Positions 19,026-30,048 of a stretch of DNA of 64,000 nt are shown here, piece by piece; position 1 is the stretch's first letter; each line of letters opens with the position of its first letter. Position numbers and translations under genes: made by a program. Source of the DNA: Claveliimonas monacensis (GTDB lineage: Bacteria > Bacillota > Clostridia > Lachnospirales > Lachnospiraceae); assembly GCF_014982975.1 (NCBI RefSeq), contig NZ_JADCKL010000010.1, positions 34,545 to 98,544 of the forward strand, written 5' to 3'. Below the pieces are notes generated by a model. The model had not been told where the DNA came from. It was given only the letters and a program-made list of their open reading frames with translations, and ran no database searches.

Positions 19026-19031
19026 CTTCTC

Positions 19032-19883
19032 TTATCCTTCCTTTGAACCTGTTGATGTCACACCCTCCACGATCTGTTTGGAGAACAGAGAGTAGATGAT
19101 GATGACAGGGATTGTTACAAGCGTGATGACCGCGAGAGTCTGTCCCATCGTCGTGTTTTCATTGGACGTGATGGAGTTCAGACCGATCTGGGCTGTCAGC
19201 ATGTCGCTGGATGTAAATACGAGCGCCGGCCACAGGTAGTCGTTCCACACATTCAGGAACGTGAATACGCTGACTGTCGCCACCACTGTCTTGGACATGG
19301 GGATGACCATGGTGAAGAAGTATTTCACAGGTCCGCAGAAGTCCAGCTGCGCCGCCTCGTACACGTCGTCCGGGAGGCTTACGAACACCTGCCGGAACAG
19401 GAAGATGTTGAAGGGGTTGACGATGGACGGCAGGATGTAGCCCAGGATCGTGTTCAAAAGTCCCGCTTTGGCGATGATCAGGAAGTGGATGGTGATGACC
19501 GTCTCTGTGGGCACGATCAGCAGCATCATGATGATCAAAAGCCACTGCTCCCGGAAGGGGAAATCGATCTTCGCCAAGGCGTACCCCGCAAGGCCGTTCA
19601 CAATGATGCCAAGCACGATCAGGATGGCCGCGTAGAGGAGGGTGTTGCCCATATACCGCAGGAAACTGGTGTTTGTGATGATCTCTATGTAGTTGTCAAA
19701 GAAATTTCCGTCCAGCGCCGGCGGGATGAAGGCCGCGATGGAATTCATGTCCGCCGTGATTGCCGCGTCCGGCTTGAAGGAGTTGGCCAGCATCCAGATC
19801 ACCGGGAACAGGAAGAAGATGGAAAGGACCAGCAGCACAGCTACCAGGATCCAGTTAATTCGCCTTTGCTTTTTTGATACCAT
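19032..19883 (-). CDS. Sugar ABC importer permease, MalG type
   Basis: This 283-residue protein has six predicted membrane helices and the EAA loop (EAAQLDFCGPVKYFF) that contacts the ATPase. It belongs to the CUT1 permease family. It overlaps the first permease gene by 29 bases, implying coupled translation. Confidence 0.92.
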   Translation of the reverse strand: MVSKKQRRINWILVAVLLVLSIFFLFPVIWMLANSFKPDAAITADMNSIAAFIPPALDGNFFDNYIEIITNTSFLRYMGNTLLYAAILIVLGIIVNGLAGYALAKIDFPFREQWLLIIMMLLIVPTETVITIHFLIIAKAGLLNTILGYILPSIVNPFNIFLFRQVFVSLPDDVYEAAQLDFCGPVKYFFTMVIPMSKTVVATVSVFTFLNVWNDYLWPALVFTSSDMLTAQIGLNSITSNENTTMGQTLAVITLVTIPVIIIYSLFSKQIVEGVTSTGSKEG

Positions 19884-20754
19884 GCTTTTTCTCCTCCTTG
19901 TCCTTAGTCAGTACATTCTGGATGATCGTGAGAATGACCACAAATACGGTGAATACGATAGCCATTGTGGACGCCAGGCCCATCTCCCAGTTCACGGTGC
20001 CGGTCTCGTAAATGTCGTACACGATGGTGTAGGTCGAGTGGTCCGGCCCGCCTCCTGTCATGACCATGGGCTGCACCAGCATGCGGAACGCGCCGATGGT
20101 GACCGTGATGAACACGAACACGCAGAGGGGCTTCAGCTCCGGCAGGGTGATGTCCTTAAACTGCTGCCATGCGCTGGCGTGGTCCATCTCCGCCGCCTCG
20201 TAGAGGGCCGGGTTGATGTTCTGCAGGCCGCCCAGGAAGATGATCATCTGGTAGCCCACGCCCTGCCATACGCTCATGACGGCGATGGAGGGGAGGGCCT
20301 GGCTGGCGCTGTGGATAAAGGGCTGGGCGTCGATGCCAAAGTTTGCCAGCAGGGTGTTCAGGATACCCTCCGGGCTGTAGATCTGCATCCACAGGGTGGA
20401 GACGACCGCCAGGGACATGACTACGGGCACGAAGAACGCCACCTTGAAGTATTTCTTGCAGTGGGCCGCCTTGTTGATGGCCAGCGCCAGCACCAGAGCC
20501 CCGATGCACTGGCAGGGCACGATGATGACGACAAATTTGACTGTGTTCAAAAAGGACTGTACAAAGAGCTCGTCCTTAAAAATATTAAAGTAGTTTTCCA
20601 GTCCCACAAAGTGGGTGAGCTCCGGGTTCAGCGCGAAGTAGTCGGTAAAGCTGAACACGAATGTGAGCGCCATCGGCAGAAAGAGAAAGATGGTCAGCAG
20701 CACGAGCGCGGGGCCGAAAAACGCCATTCCCAAAATTGAATTCTTCTTTTTCAT
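19855..20754 (-). CDS. Sugar ABC importer permease, MalF type
   Basis: This 299-residue permease starts with a basic stretch and a first helix (LVLLTIFLFLPMALTFVFSF), has six helices, and bears the EAA loop EAAEMDHASAWQQFKDITLP. It pairs with the next gene to form the importer channel. It starts 3 bases after the binding protein stop. Confidence 0.92.
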   Translation of the reverse strand: MKKKNSILGMAFFGPALVLLTIFLFLPMALTFVFSFTDYFALNPELTHFVGLENYFNIFKDELFVQSFLNTVKFVVIIVPCQCIGALVLALAINKAAHCKKYFKVAFFVPVVMSLAVVSTLWMQIYSPEGILNTLLANFGIDAQPFIHSASQALPSIAVMSVWQGVGYQMIIFLGGLQNINPALYEAAEMDHASAWQQFKDITLPELKPLCVFVFITVTIGAFRMLVQPMVMTGGGPDHSTYTIVYDIYETGTVNWEMGLASTMAIVFTVFVVILTIIQNVLTKDKEEKKHGIKKAKAN

Positions 20755-20757
20755 TCC

Positions 20758-22083
20758 TTACTCCCTTGTATAACGTTCCAGTTTCTGATCGATCCGTTCC
20801 ACCTGCTTATCCAGCTCGGTCCGGGCGTCCTTGCCTCCCAGGGCCACGCTCTCCAGTACCTCCTGGAAGGAAGTGCTCACCTGGGGGTAGACCGGGGTCT
20901 TCGGCCTCGGGTGCCCGTAGTTGGTGAGCTGCTGGTACAGGGCGCTGTAATTTTCATCTGTCTGGAACACGTCGATGTTTTCAAATGCCTCGTAGGTGGA
21001 CGGGAAGTTCTTCGTCATATCCCAGATGCGGATCCCGCTGTCCACGCCGCTCATCCACTTCACCAGCTCTGTGGCCGCGTCGATGTCCGTCGCCTCGGAG
21101 GAGGCAGCGAAGGCCCAGGAGCCCGTGGGCGTGTAGGTCCCGCCGTCCCAGTCGTCGCTGACCACATAGGGCGCCACCCCCAGGTTGAGATCCGGGTAGC
21201 TGGTGTACACGGTGTTGACCTCCCAGGCCCCGTCGAACTTGAAGGCCGCCCGCCCGCTCTCAAAGAGGTGGTCGATGGGGGCCTCGGACATGTAGCCATT
21301 TTCTACGACAGTCCGGAAGAACTCCATGGCCTCCTTAGTCTGGTCTGAGTTGAAATATCCGTCCACTGTCAGCCCGTCGTCGCTGACAAGCTCACCGCCG
21401 CCGGACCACACGAAGGGCGCGTAGTAGTAGATGCTCGTCTCGCCCACCGGGAAGGTCATATCCAGGCAGTACCCGTCCTTCTCCTCCATGAGGGGCTTCA
21501 ACTCCTCCAGGATCTCGAGGAACTGGGACCAGGTCCAGGGATGGTCCGCATCCGGTATCTCGATGCCCGCCTCCTCGATGATGTCCTTGTTATAGTAGAA
21601 GCCCACGCTGGACTCCATGACTCCCAGGGCGTACAGCTCATCGTTTACTGTCCCCTGCTCGATGATGGAGGGCAGATACTCGCTCTCCTCCTCCTCGGTC
21701 AGGTCCGCCAGGGGCTGGATGATCCCGTTGGCCGCGTAGGCCGAGATATTGGGCCCGTCCACAGTGAGCACGTCCGGCAGTCCCCCCGACATGACGGAGG
21801 CGTTGACTTTGTCCGAGTAGCCTCCCCCGCTGTCGTTCCTGGGCACGAACTCGATATCCGCGAAATACTGCCCGTCGTAGGCCTCGTTGAAGGTGTCCAC
21901 AGACTCCTTGTAGGCCTGTCCTTCCTCTGTGTCCTCGATGGAGTGGACCCATATGGAGAGGTATTCCTCCCCCTCATCGTAGCCTGCCACCTCCCCCGGC
22001 TGCGGGTCTTTCTGCTGACAGCCGGTGAGGCAGGCCGCCGCCAGGACCGCTCCGGTCAGGCACAGCCTCCATTTCTTCATCAC
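20758..22083 (-). CDS. Sugar ABC importer solute-binding lipoprotein
   Basis: The 441-residue protein has a lipoprotein signal with lipobox ACLTGC (cysteine 22), then a type 1 extracellular solute-binding fold of the CUT1 family. GGAGG lies 7 bases before the ATG. It is the first gene of the operon SBP-permease-permease-ATPase-GH32-kinase and should set sugar specificity, probably sucrose or a short fructan given the enzymes downstream. Confidence 0.92.
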   Translation of the reverse strand: MMKKWRLCLTGAVLAAACLTGCQQKDPQPGEVAGYDEGEEYLSIWVHSIEDTEEGQAYKESVDTFNEAYDGQYFADIEFVPRNDSGGGYSDKVNASVMSGGLPDVLTVDGPNISAYAANGIIQPLADLTEEEESEYLPSIIEQGTVNDELYALGVMESSVGFYYNKDIIEEAGIEIPDADHPWTWSQFLEILEELKPLMEEKDGYCLDMTFPVGETSIYYYAPFVWSGGGELVSDDGLTVDGYFNSDQTKEAMEFFRTVVENGYMSEAPIDHLFESGRAAFKFDGAWEVNTVYTSYPDLNLGVAPYVVSDDWDGGTYTPTGSWAFAASSEATDIDAATELVKWMSGVDSGIRIWDMTKNFPSTYEAFENIDVFQTDENYSALYQQLTNYGHPRPKTPVYPQVSTSFQEVLESVALGGKDARTELDKQVERIDQKLERYTRE

Positions 22084-22113
22084 ATCTCCTCCTTTATAAA
22101 ACTCTTTTTGCGT

Positions 22114-22187
22114 GTAACCGTTTTAGTTACCGGTTAAGTAACCGGTTCCTTTAATAAAATCATATCCCTCTGAAAGCCGGATGTCAA
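22114..22187 (-). promoter_or_regulatory. Promoter and AACCGG operators of the sugar operon
   Basis: On the minus strand TTGACA (22182-22187) and TATGAT (22159-22164) are spaced by 17 bases. Just downstream lie three operator-like sites: GTAACCGG (22138-22149), TTACCGGTTAA (22127-22137), and a partial GTAACCG (22114-22120). They fit a LacI-family operator placed to block transcription from this promoter. Confidence 0.8.
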
Positions 22188-22250
22188 CAGAAAAATGGGG
22201 TTTCGTCGCTTCTGCCATTTTTTATCCCTCCAATTTGTGCACCTTTCACA

Positions 22251-22307
22251 AAACCGGTTTTGTTACCGGTTACTTTATTGATTATACGGTCTTTTTTCTG
22301 TTATACT
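22251..22307 (+). promoter_or_regulatory. LacI gene promoter with upstream operators
   Basis: Two palindromes AAACCGGTTT (22251-22260) and GTTACCGGTTAC (22262-22273) lie just before TTGATT (22278-22283). A TATACT box follows at 22302-22307 after an 18-base spacer. The operators suggest autoregulation by the encoded LacI-type protein. Confidence 0.75.
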
Positions 22308-22367
22308 ACAAGCAGTATTTAAACCTGCTTCCTCCGGGGAGCCAAAGAAAAGGGGATCGGAAATCAT

Positions 22368-23393
22368 ATGAAAGCGAAAAAAGTGACATTTGCAGACATA
22401 GCGGCCTACACCGGCTTTTCCAAGACGACCATCTCCCGCTACTTCAACAACCCGGACTCCCTCACCCTGGAGAACCAGCAGAAGATCGCGGACGCCCTGG
22501 TGGCTCTTGACTACAAGGAGAACAAGGTGGGCAGGATCCTGGCCAGCGGCCAGACGGAGTTCGTTGGGGTCATCATCCCCAACCTGTACATGCACTACTA
22601 CTCGGAGATGCTCAGCCAGATCCTCTCCACCTACGAGACATACGGCTACAAGTTCCTCGTCTTCTCGGGAAATGCCAAAGCTGATGTGGAGCGCAGATAC
22701 ATCGAGGAGCTGCTGGCCTACAATATAGAGGGCATGATCATCCTAAGCCCCACTATCTCCTCCCGGGAGCTGGCCTCCTACCACGTCCCAGTGGTGGGTA
22801 TCGAGCGGGAGGACGAGTTCATATCCAGCGTCAACACGGACAACTACATGGGCGGCGTCCAGGCTGCCGGGCTCCTGCGAAAAAGCGGCTGCGACATCCT
22901 GATCCACGTAAATGCCAAAATGCCCGACTCCGTCCCCGCCTCCGGCCGTGTCCATGGCTTTGAGGACACCTGCCGGGATTATCACGTCCCCTACGAGCTC
23001 ATCCTGACTCACATGGGAAATACGTTCGATGAAAACAAGGCAAAGGTGCTGGAGCTGATAGACTATATGGAGGAGAAATATCCCGCCCAGAAAAAAGGTG
23101 TCTTCATGCCCAACGACACTCATGCAAACGTGCTCCTCAACGCCCTCATGCAAAAATACGGAAAACTGCCGGACACCTACCAAATCATCGGCTTTGACAA
23201 CTCTCCTATCTCGCGGGAGGCAGTCATCCCCATCAGCACAGTGGGACAGCAGATCTCCGTCATTGCAGACCAGGCCATGGAGCTCCTGTCTGAGCAGATG
23301 GCAGAGCGGAAAAAGAGAAGACCGGCGCCCCAGAGGGAACCGGTCCACAGGGTCATCCCGCCGGTGCTGATCCGCAGGGACACGACCATATAG
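22368..23393 (+). CDS. LacI family regulator of the sucrose/fructan locus
   Basis: The 341-residue protein has an N-terminal helix-turn-helix (TFADIAAYTGFSKTTISRYF) with hinge region, then a periplasmic-binding-protein-like effector domain (VGVIIPNLYMHYY, IIGFDNSPIS). It is divergent from the importer operon, and five AACCGG-containing sites lie between them. It is the evident local repressor, released by the imported sugar or a product of it. The ribosome-binding site AGGGGA lies upstream of ATG 22368. Confidence 0.92.
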   Translation: MKAKKVTFADIAAYTGFSKTTISRYFNNPDSLTLENQQKIADALVALDYKENKVGRILASGQTEFVGVIIPNLYMHYYSEMLSQILSTYETYGYKFLVFSGNAKADVERRYIEELLAYNIEGMIILSPTISSRELASYHVPVVGIEREDEFISSVNTDNYMGGVQAAGLLRKSGCDILIHVNAKMPDSVPASGRVHGFEDTCRDYHVPYELILTHMGNTFDENKAKVLELIDYMEEKYPAQKKGVFMPNDTHANVLLNALMQKYGKLPDTYQIIGFDNSPISREAVIPISTVGQQISVIADQAMELLSEQMAERKKRRPAPQREPVHRVIPPVLIRRDTTI

Positions 23394-23435
23394 AGCTGCC
23401 GTATAAGACGACTGCACAAAACGACTGTATAAAAG

Positions 23436-23468
23436 GGAGGCCCTGATGACTAATCATCAAAGGCCTCC
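23436..23468 (-). terminator. Terminator of the heat-shock operon overlapping the dnaJ stop
   Basis: The stem GGAGGCC/GGCCTCC includes the last codons and stop of dnaJ and is followed on the minus strand by CTTTTAT. It also lies after the convergent lacI gene and may serve both. Confidence 0.72.
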
Positions 23469-24634
23469 TTCACTTTATCCATAAATCCCTTTTTCTTTTT
23501 CTTGTGGTTTTCCAGCTCCTCCGGTGTCTGGTTCAGCGTGTTGCCGGAGAGGGCATCAAACTGGCGCAGGGCTTCTTTGGCTTCCGCGCTCAGGTGCTCC
23601 GGTGTCTGGATGACCAGCGTCACATAGTGGTCGCCTCTCACCTGGGAATTGCGCACAGAGGGCACGCCCTTTCCGCGCAGGCGGACTTTTGTGTCTGTCT
23701 TTGTGCCTGCCTTTACGTTGTACACAACATCTCCATCCACTGTCTTTATTCGGATATCACCGCCCAGTGCCGCCTGTGCAAAGGAGATAGGCACGGTAGA
23801 AAAGATGTTCATATCCTGTCGCATAAAAATAGGATGACGGGACACCGCAACCTCCACGAGCAGATCGCCTCTGGGGCCTCCATTTACGCCGGGCTCGCCC
23901 TTCTCCCGGATGCGGACACTCTGGCCGTTGTCTATACCGGCCGGGATAGTCACAGCAATCTTCTTTTTGCTGGAAATATAGCCCGTGCCGCCGCAGTCCG
24001 GACACTTGTCCTTGATGATCTGGCCGCTTCCATGACAGTCCGGACAGGTCTGTACATTCTGCACTGTGCCGAAGAAAGACTGCTGGGTATAGACAACCTG
24101 ACCCTTCCCGCCGCACTTGGGACATGTCTGGGGTGATGTCCCCGGTTTCGCCCCTGTGCCGCTGCACTTGGGACAGGGATCCTTCAGAACAACATCAATC
24201 TCTTTCTCACAGCCAAATACCGCCTCCTCAAATGTAATGCGGACGCTCTTGCGGATATTCATTCCTTTCATTGGCCCCTGGTTTGCCCTGCCGGACCGGC
24301 GGCCCCCGCCAAACAGATCTCCGAAAATATCTCCGAAGATATCACTGAAATCAGCACCGCTGAAATCAAATCCCCCGAAACCTCCGGCTCCGCCGGCGCC
24401 GCCCTCAAATGCAGCATGGCCAAACTGGTCATACTGACGGCGTTTTTCCGGGTCACTTAAGATTGCATAGGCTTCTGAGGCTTCTTTGAATTTCTGCTCC
24501 GCCTCTTTGTCTCCGGGGTTCATATCAGGATGATATTTTTTAGCTACCTTCCTATATGCTTTTTTCAGAGTTGCCTCGTCCGCATCCTTGCTGACGCCCA
24601 GCACCTCATAGTAATCTCTCTTTGACTCTGCCAT
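23450..24634 (-). CDS. dnaJ: Chaperone DnaJ
   Basis: The 394-residue type I J-protein has a J domain with HPD (KYHPDMNPG), a glycine-rich linker, and four zinc motifs ([32 protein letters not shown]), then the client-binding domains. It stimulates DnaK ATPase and delivers unfolded proteins. It is the last gene of hrcA-grpE-dnaK-dnaJ, after a 161-base gap holding an inverted repeat. Confidence 0.97.
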   Translation of the reverse strand: MAESKRDYYEVLGVSKDADEATLKKAYRKVAKKYHPDMNPGDKEAEQKFKEASEAYAILSDPEKRRQYDQFGHAAFEGGAGGAGGFGGFDFSGADFSDIFGDIFGDLFGGGRRSGRANQGPMKGMNIRKSVRITFEEAVFGCEKEIDVVLKDPCPKCSGTGAKPGTSPQTCPKCGGKGQVVYTQQSFFGTVQNVQTCPDCHGSGQIIKDKCPDCGGTGYISSKKKIAVTIPAGIDNGQSVRIREKGEPGVNGGPRGDLLVEVAVSRHPIFMRQDMNIFSTVPISFAQAALGGDIRIKTVDGDVVYNVKAGTKTDTKVRLRGKGVPSVRNSQVRGDHYVTLVIQTPEHLSAEAKEALRQFDALSGNTLNQTPEELENHKKKKKGFMDKVKEAFDD

Positions 24635-24711
24635 TCTCTATCAACCTTTCGTTTTATTCAGGAACATGCTGCCCACAAGGCCTCAGTCCGAAGCCTGTGT
24701 TTGCAGACAAA

Positions 24712-24765
24712 GTTCTGCGGGATCCGCAGGAAGTGGATTTCTTCCCCTTTCGGATTCCGCAGAAC
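24712..24765 (-). repeat. Long inverted repeat between dnaK and dnaJ
   Basis: Arms 24712-24725 and 24752-24765 match at 13 of 14 positions (GTTCTGCGG-ATCC type) with a 26-base loop. The shorter pair CAGGAACATG (near 24659) and CATGTTTCC (near 24764) could extend it. There is no T run, so it is more likely an mRNA processing or stability element than a terminator. Confidence 0.55.
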
Positions 24766-24795
24766 ATGTTTCCTTTGAGATCTTATCTCTTAGTC

Positions 24796-26700
<1,905 letters not shown>

Positions 26701-26728
26701 TTATATTTTAAATTTCGTTGTTTGCTTT

Positions 26729-27430
26729 TTAGTTGGCCACCTTCACCATGCTGTGTCTCACAACACTGTCACGGTACATGTAACCTTTCTGGAATTCTTC
26801 AGCCACAATGTTCTCACCAAAGCTGTCATCCTCCACATGCATCACTGCATTGTGGAAATCCGGGTTGAATTCCTGTCCCACTGCCTCGATCGGCTTGACA
26901 CCAATCTCTGCCAGTGTGGTCATCATCTGTTTGTACACCTTATCCATGCCCTGCATGAAGGGGTGGTCCTTCTCCTCCTCTTTCACTGCATCCAGCCCTC
27001 TCTCGAAGCTGTCCACAACGGGGAGGATCTTCTCTATGATATCTTTCGCTCCAACTTCATACATCTGGGATTTCTCCCTCTCTGTACGCTTGCGGAAGTT
27101 ATCAAACTCAGCCATCTGTCTTGTGAGCTTATCTGTCAGCTCCTCGATCTTCTCATCTTTTTTATCTTTCTTCTTTCTGCCAAAAAATTTCTTTCCCTCG
27201 GTCTTTTCCTCCTCGGAGGAAACTTCCTCGTCATCCTCTTTCGGGCTCTCTGTGCTGTCTTTCTCAGCTTTCTCCGCGTCTTCTGCGGAGGATTCGCCGC
27301 CTTCGCCCTGATCTTCCTGCTGGGCAGCGGTCTTCTTGGCCTCTTCCACAGCCTCTTTTACCATATCTTCCTGGCTTTTTTCCTGATTTACTTCTTTGCT
27401 GTTTTTATTTTCTTCCAAGGGTCCATCCAC
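26729..27430 (-). CDS. grpE: Nucleotide exchange factor GrpE
   Basis: The 233-residue protein has a long acidic, lysine-rich disordered N-terminus of about 80 residues, then the coiled coil and conserved GrpE core (FDNFRKRTEREK, FERGLDAV, VGQEFNPDFHNAVMH). It releases ADP from DnaK. Start is uncertain: the ATG at 27430 directly follows AGGTGG with no spacing, whereas a TTG at 27418 has that element 8 bases upstream and may be the true start. Confidence 0.94.
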   Translation of the reverse strand: MDGPLEENKNSKEVNQEKSQEDMVKEAVEEAKKTAAQQEDQGEGGESSAEDAEKAEKDSTESPKEDDEEVSSEEEKTEGKKFFGRKKKDKKDEKIEELTDKLTRQMAEFDNFRKRTEREKSQMYEVGAKDIIEKILPVVDSFERGLDAVKEEEKDHPFMQGMDKVYKQMMTTLAEIGVKPIEAVGQEFNPDFHNAVMHVEDDSFGENIVAEEFQKGYMYRDSVVRHSMVKVAN

Positions 27431-27435
27431 CTTTC

Positions 27436-28479
27436 TTATTCTTTATTATGGAAAATCGCATCCAACTCACCCTGCAGGTGTTTCAGCGATTTTAACACAT
27501 GTTCGTAATCCATACGCTTCGGGCCAATGATACCTATCGTTCCCTTCATGCCGTCCCCCAATTCATACGTAGCTGTGACGACACTGCAGTCTTTCATGGT
27601 CTGCACCGGTGTCTCGTCTCCGATATACACCTGGATGCCTGTGTTGTCTTCCTGGGAAAGAGTCTGGGTAACCAGCTCTGTGAGCTGCTGCTTTTCCTCA
27701 AAGGCACTGATGATCTCCTGTGCGCTCTTCTTGTCGCTGAGCTCCGGATATTTGAAAATATTCGTGGCCCCGCTGGTGTAGATCTGCATATCTTCATCTA
27801 ACTGGATGGCATCTGCCACCGCATCGAGCACATCGCTGATCACCGCGCTGTGGATGCCTGCCTGTTCCTTCAGCCTTGCTATCAGTCCCAGGTTGATCTC
27901 CTCAATGGACATACCGTTCAGTGTGGTATTGAGCAGCATGTTCAGCTTCAGAAGATTTTCATTGCCAAGCGGCTCATCTACATTGATGATCTTGTTCTTG
28001 ATAACATTTCCTCCAAGCACGATCACCGCAATGATCTGCTCATCGTCCACCTGGGAGAGCTGAATGAATTTCAGCTTATTGGCGCTGTTCATGGGAGTGG
28101 AAACCATGGTCGCATAGTTGGTGTTCGCCGCCAGAACTCTTGCGGCCTGCTTCAGGAGCTGATCCATCTTGTCTGCTTTATCCAGCATCTGCTCCTGCAT
28201 CTCATTAAGCTCCTGTTCCTTCTCCTCCATCAGCATATCCACATATAGGCGGTATCCCTTGTCAGAAGGGATCCTTCCCGCTGATGTATGGGGCTGCAGG
28301 ATATATCCCAGCTCTTCCAGATCCGCCATCTCATTTCGGATCGTCGCAGAGCTCAAATTCAGGTCCGTGTACTTGGAAATGGTCCTGGAACCTACCGGCT
28401 CCCCTGTCTCCAGGTAGTTCTGGATGATCGCATGAAGGATTTTCAGTTTTCTCTCACCCAGTCCGTCTCTGACCTGCAT
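27436..28479 (-). CDS. hrcA: Heat-inducible transcription repressor HrcA
   Basis: HrcA has a winged-helix N-terminus (IIQNYLETGEPVGSRTISKY, LSSATIRNEMADLEELGY) and the GAF-like regulatory domain. The start is placed at ATG 28479: AAGGAGG lies 8 bases upstream and the length (347) fits the family. The in-frame ATG at 28512 lies inside the CIRCE operator and has no ribosome-binding site. HrcA binds CIRCE and represses this operon; GroEL keeps it active. Confidence 0.95.
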   Translation of the reverse strand: MQVRDGLGERKLKILHAIIQNYLETGEPVGSRTISKYTDLNLSSATIRNEMADLEELGYILQPHTSAGRIPSDKGYRLYVDMLMEEKEQELNEMQEQMLDKADKMDQLLKQAARVLAANTNYATMVSTPMNSANKLKFIQLSQVDDEQIIAVIVLGGNVIKNKIINVDEPLGNENLLKLNMLLNTTLNGMSIEEINLGLIARLKEQAGIHSAVISDVLDAVADAIQLDEDMQIYTSGATNIFKYPELSDKKSAQEIISAFEEKQQLTELVTQTLSQEDNTGIQVYIGDETPVQTMKDCSVVTATYELGDGMKGTIGIIGPKRMDYEHVLKSLKHLQGELDAIFHNKE

Positions 28480-28501
28480 CCTGGCTGCCTCCTTTTTATT
28501 G

Positions 28502-28528
28502 TTAGCACTCATTTAGTACGAGTGCTAA
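28502..28528 (-). promoter_or_regulatory. CIRCE operator
   Basis: TTAGCACTC, nine bases, then GAGTGCTAA is a perfect match to the HrcA-binding CIRCE element. It lies in the 5' untranslated region of hrcA, just downstream of the promoter. Confidence 0.98.
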
Positions 28529-28542
28529 TCTCTACGGTTACT

Positions 28543-28571
28543 AATGTATCACTCTGGTTTTTGTTTGTCAA
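28543..28571 (-). promoter_or_regulatory. Sigma-A promoter of the hrcA operon
   Basis: On the minus strand TTGACA (28566-28571) and TACATT (28543-28548) are spaced by 17 bases, placing the transcription start about 8 bases before CIRCE. Confidence 0.82.
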
Positions 28572-28690
28572 CAGGATTTATAAATTTTTTACACTTTACG
28601 TGAAATTTATGAAAATTCTTATTTTATATGCTATACTCTAGTTCTGACCTGGCCCATGCGGCCAGATTCTGCCTGAAAGGAAGGACAAAA

Positions 28691-29608
28691 ATGGACAGAA
28701 CCATAGACTATATAATAGGAAAAGAAGAAGACGGCCTACGGGTGGAACAGGTTCTCAGGCGAAAAGGCTACTCCCGCCAGAATCTCTCTGTCATAAAAAG
28801 GATGCCCCAGAGCATCCTTGTAAACGGTGTACATGCTTATATGCGCGGACAGGTACAGACAGGAGACGCCCTGAGAGTCCAGATCCACGAGACCGGAGTC
28901 TCCGGGAAAATACCGCCCATACATCTGCCCCTGGATATCGTATATGAAGATGAAGATATCATCGTCATCAACAAGGCGGCAGGCATGCCCATACACCCCT
29001 CCATGAACAACTACACCAATTCCATGGCAAACGCCCTTGCCTGGTACTACAAAGAGCAGGGCAAACCCTTCATCTTCCGCTGCTCCAACCGGCTGGACCG
29101 GGATACCTCCGGCCTGACTGTGGTGGCAAAGCACCTGGTCAGCGCCGGCATTCTCTCCACCATGACAGCAGAAAAGATCCTGGAGCGGGAGTATCTGGCC
29201 ATTGTATCCGGACACGTATCTCCCTCCGCCGGCACCATCTGTGCCCCTTTAGCCCGCAAGGGCACCTCCATCATCGAGCGGATAGTGGATTTTGAAAAGG
29301 GGGAGGAGGCGGTCACTCACTATGAGACGCTGGGGCACTACGGCCCCCACAGCCTTGTAAAACTGAAGCTGGAAACCGGCCGCACCCACCAGATCCGGGT
29401 CCACATGCAGTATCTGGGCTATCCTCTCATCGGAGACTACCTCTACAATCCGGATATGACGCACATCAGCCGGCAGGCTCTCCACTCCCACCGGCTGTCC
29501 TTTCCCCATCCCATGACCAGGGAACCTATGGAATTCACTGCTCCTCTGCCGGAGGATATGCAGGAAGTGCTCCGGGTCACATCGTCCTCTCCAGCTTCAC
29601 AAGAGTGA
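28691..29608 (+). CDS. RluA family pseudouridine synthase
   Basis: The protein (305 residues from ATG 28691) has an S4-like N-terminus (LRVEQVLRRKGYSRQNLSVIKR) and the RluA catalytic motif NRLDRDTSGL with the active aspartate, followed by GRTHQIRVH. It converts uridine to pseudouridine in rRNA or tRNA; the site cannot be told. GGAAGGAC precedes the chosen ATG, while the ATG at 28628 overlaps the -10 TATACT near 28630. It is divergent from hrcA. Confidence 0.93.
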   Translation: MDRTIDYIIGKEEDGLRVEQVLRRKGYSRQNLSVIKRMPQSILVNGVHAYMRGQVQTGDALRVQIHETGVSGKIPPIHLPLDIVYEDEDIIVINKAAGMPIHPSMNNYTNSMANALAWYYKEQGKPFIFRCSNRLDRDTSGLTVVAKHLVSAGILSTMTAEKILEREYLAIVSGHVSPSAGTICAPLARKGTSIIERIVDFEKGEEAVTHYETLGHYGPHSLVKLKLETGRTHQIRVHMQYLGYPLIGDYLYNPDMTHISRQALHSHRLSFPHPMTREPMEFTAPLPEDMQEVLRVTSSSPASQE

Positions 29609-29611
29609 AAA

Positions 29612-29654
29612 AGAAGACCCCGGAACCATTTTCTCTTCTCCGGGATCTTCTCTT
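29612..29654. terminator. Bidirectional terminator after rluA
   Basis: AGAAGA-CCCCGGA and TCCGGG-ATCTTCT pair around a 14-base loop, with A-rich sequence before and a short T-rich stretch after. It lies between the convergent rluA and molybdenum cofactor genes. Confidence 0.75.
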
Positions 29655-29680
29655 TGCACGTCCGCTTTCTGCACGCTCTT

Positions 29681-29974
29681 TTAGCTCAGTTCGATCTTTG
29701 CAGCCTCCTCAGGCTTAAAAGCATTGTCCAGATCATAGATATTGTGTCCGGTAGACTCACCCAATACTCTTCCCTCCAGGGAATAGCAGCGGATAAAGCG
29801 CTTGGGGGCAATGCTGGACCAGTGCTCCACATCCCAGGTCATGTACCCGTCCTCATCCGACTTTTTCTCCTTCAGGTACAGATCCACCTGGCGTCCATCC
29901 TGCATGATCTTGATAAGTTCCTTGTAATCAGCGATCTCCACGTCTTCCTTTTTTACTGTGTCGTAAATCTTCAT
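29681..29974 (-). CDS. Hypothetical 97-residue protein downstream of the Moco genes
   Basis: Not recognised. The start is placed at ATG 29974, which follows GGAGGAGAGAGAG. The protein is small, soluble and charged, with the central stretch DGYMTWDVEHWSSIAPKRFIRCYSL and no signal or membrane segment. It lies 74 bases after the MOSC-Mog gene on the same strand with no terminator between, so it may be in the molybdenum cofactor operon. A longer frame starting at 30064 overlaps that gene and has no ribosome-binding site. Confidence 0.7.
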   Translation of the reverse strand: MKIYDTVKKEDVEIADYKELIKIMQDGRQVDLYLKEKKSDEDGYMTWDVEHWSSIAPKRFIRCYSLEGRVLGESTGHNIYDLDNAFKPEEAAKIELS

Positions 29975-30048
29975 CTCTCTCTCCTCCTGCCCTCCCCGGG
30001 CTGTCGTTCTAGCATCAGTGTACGCTTTTCGCCGCTGTATGGCAAGCC

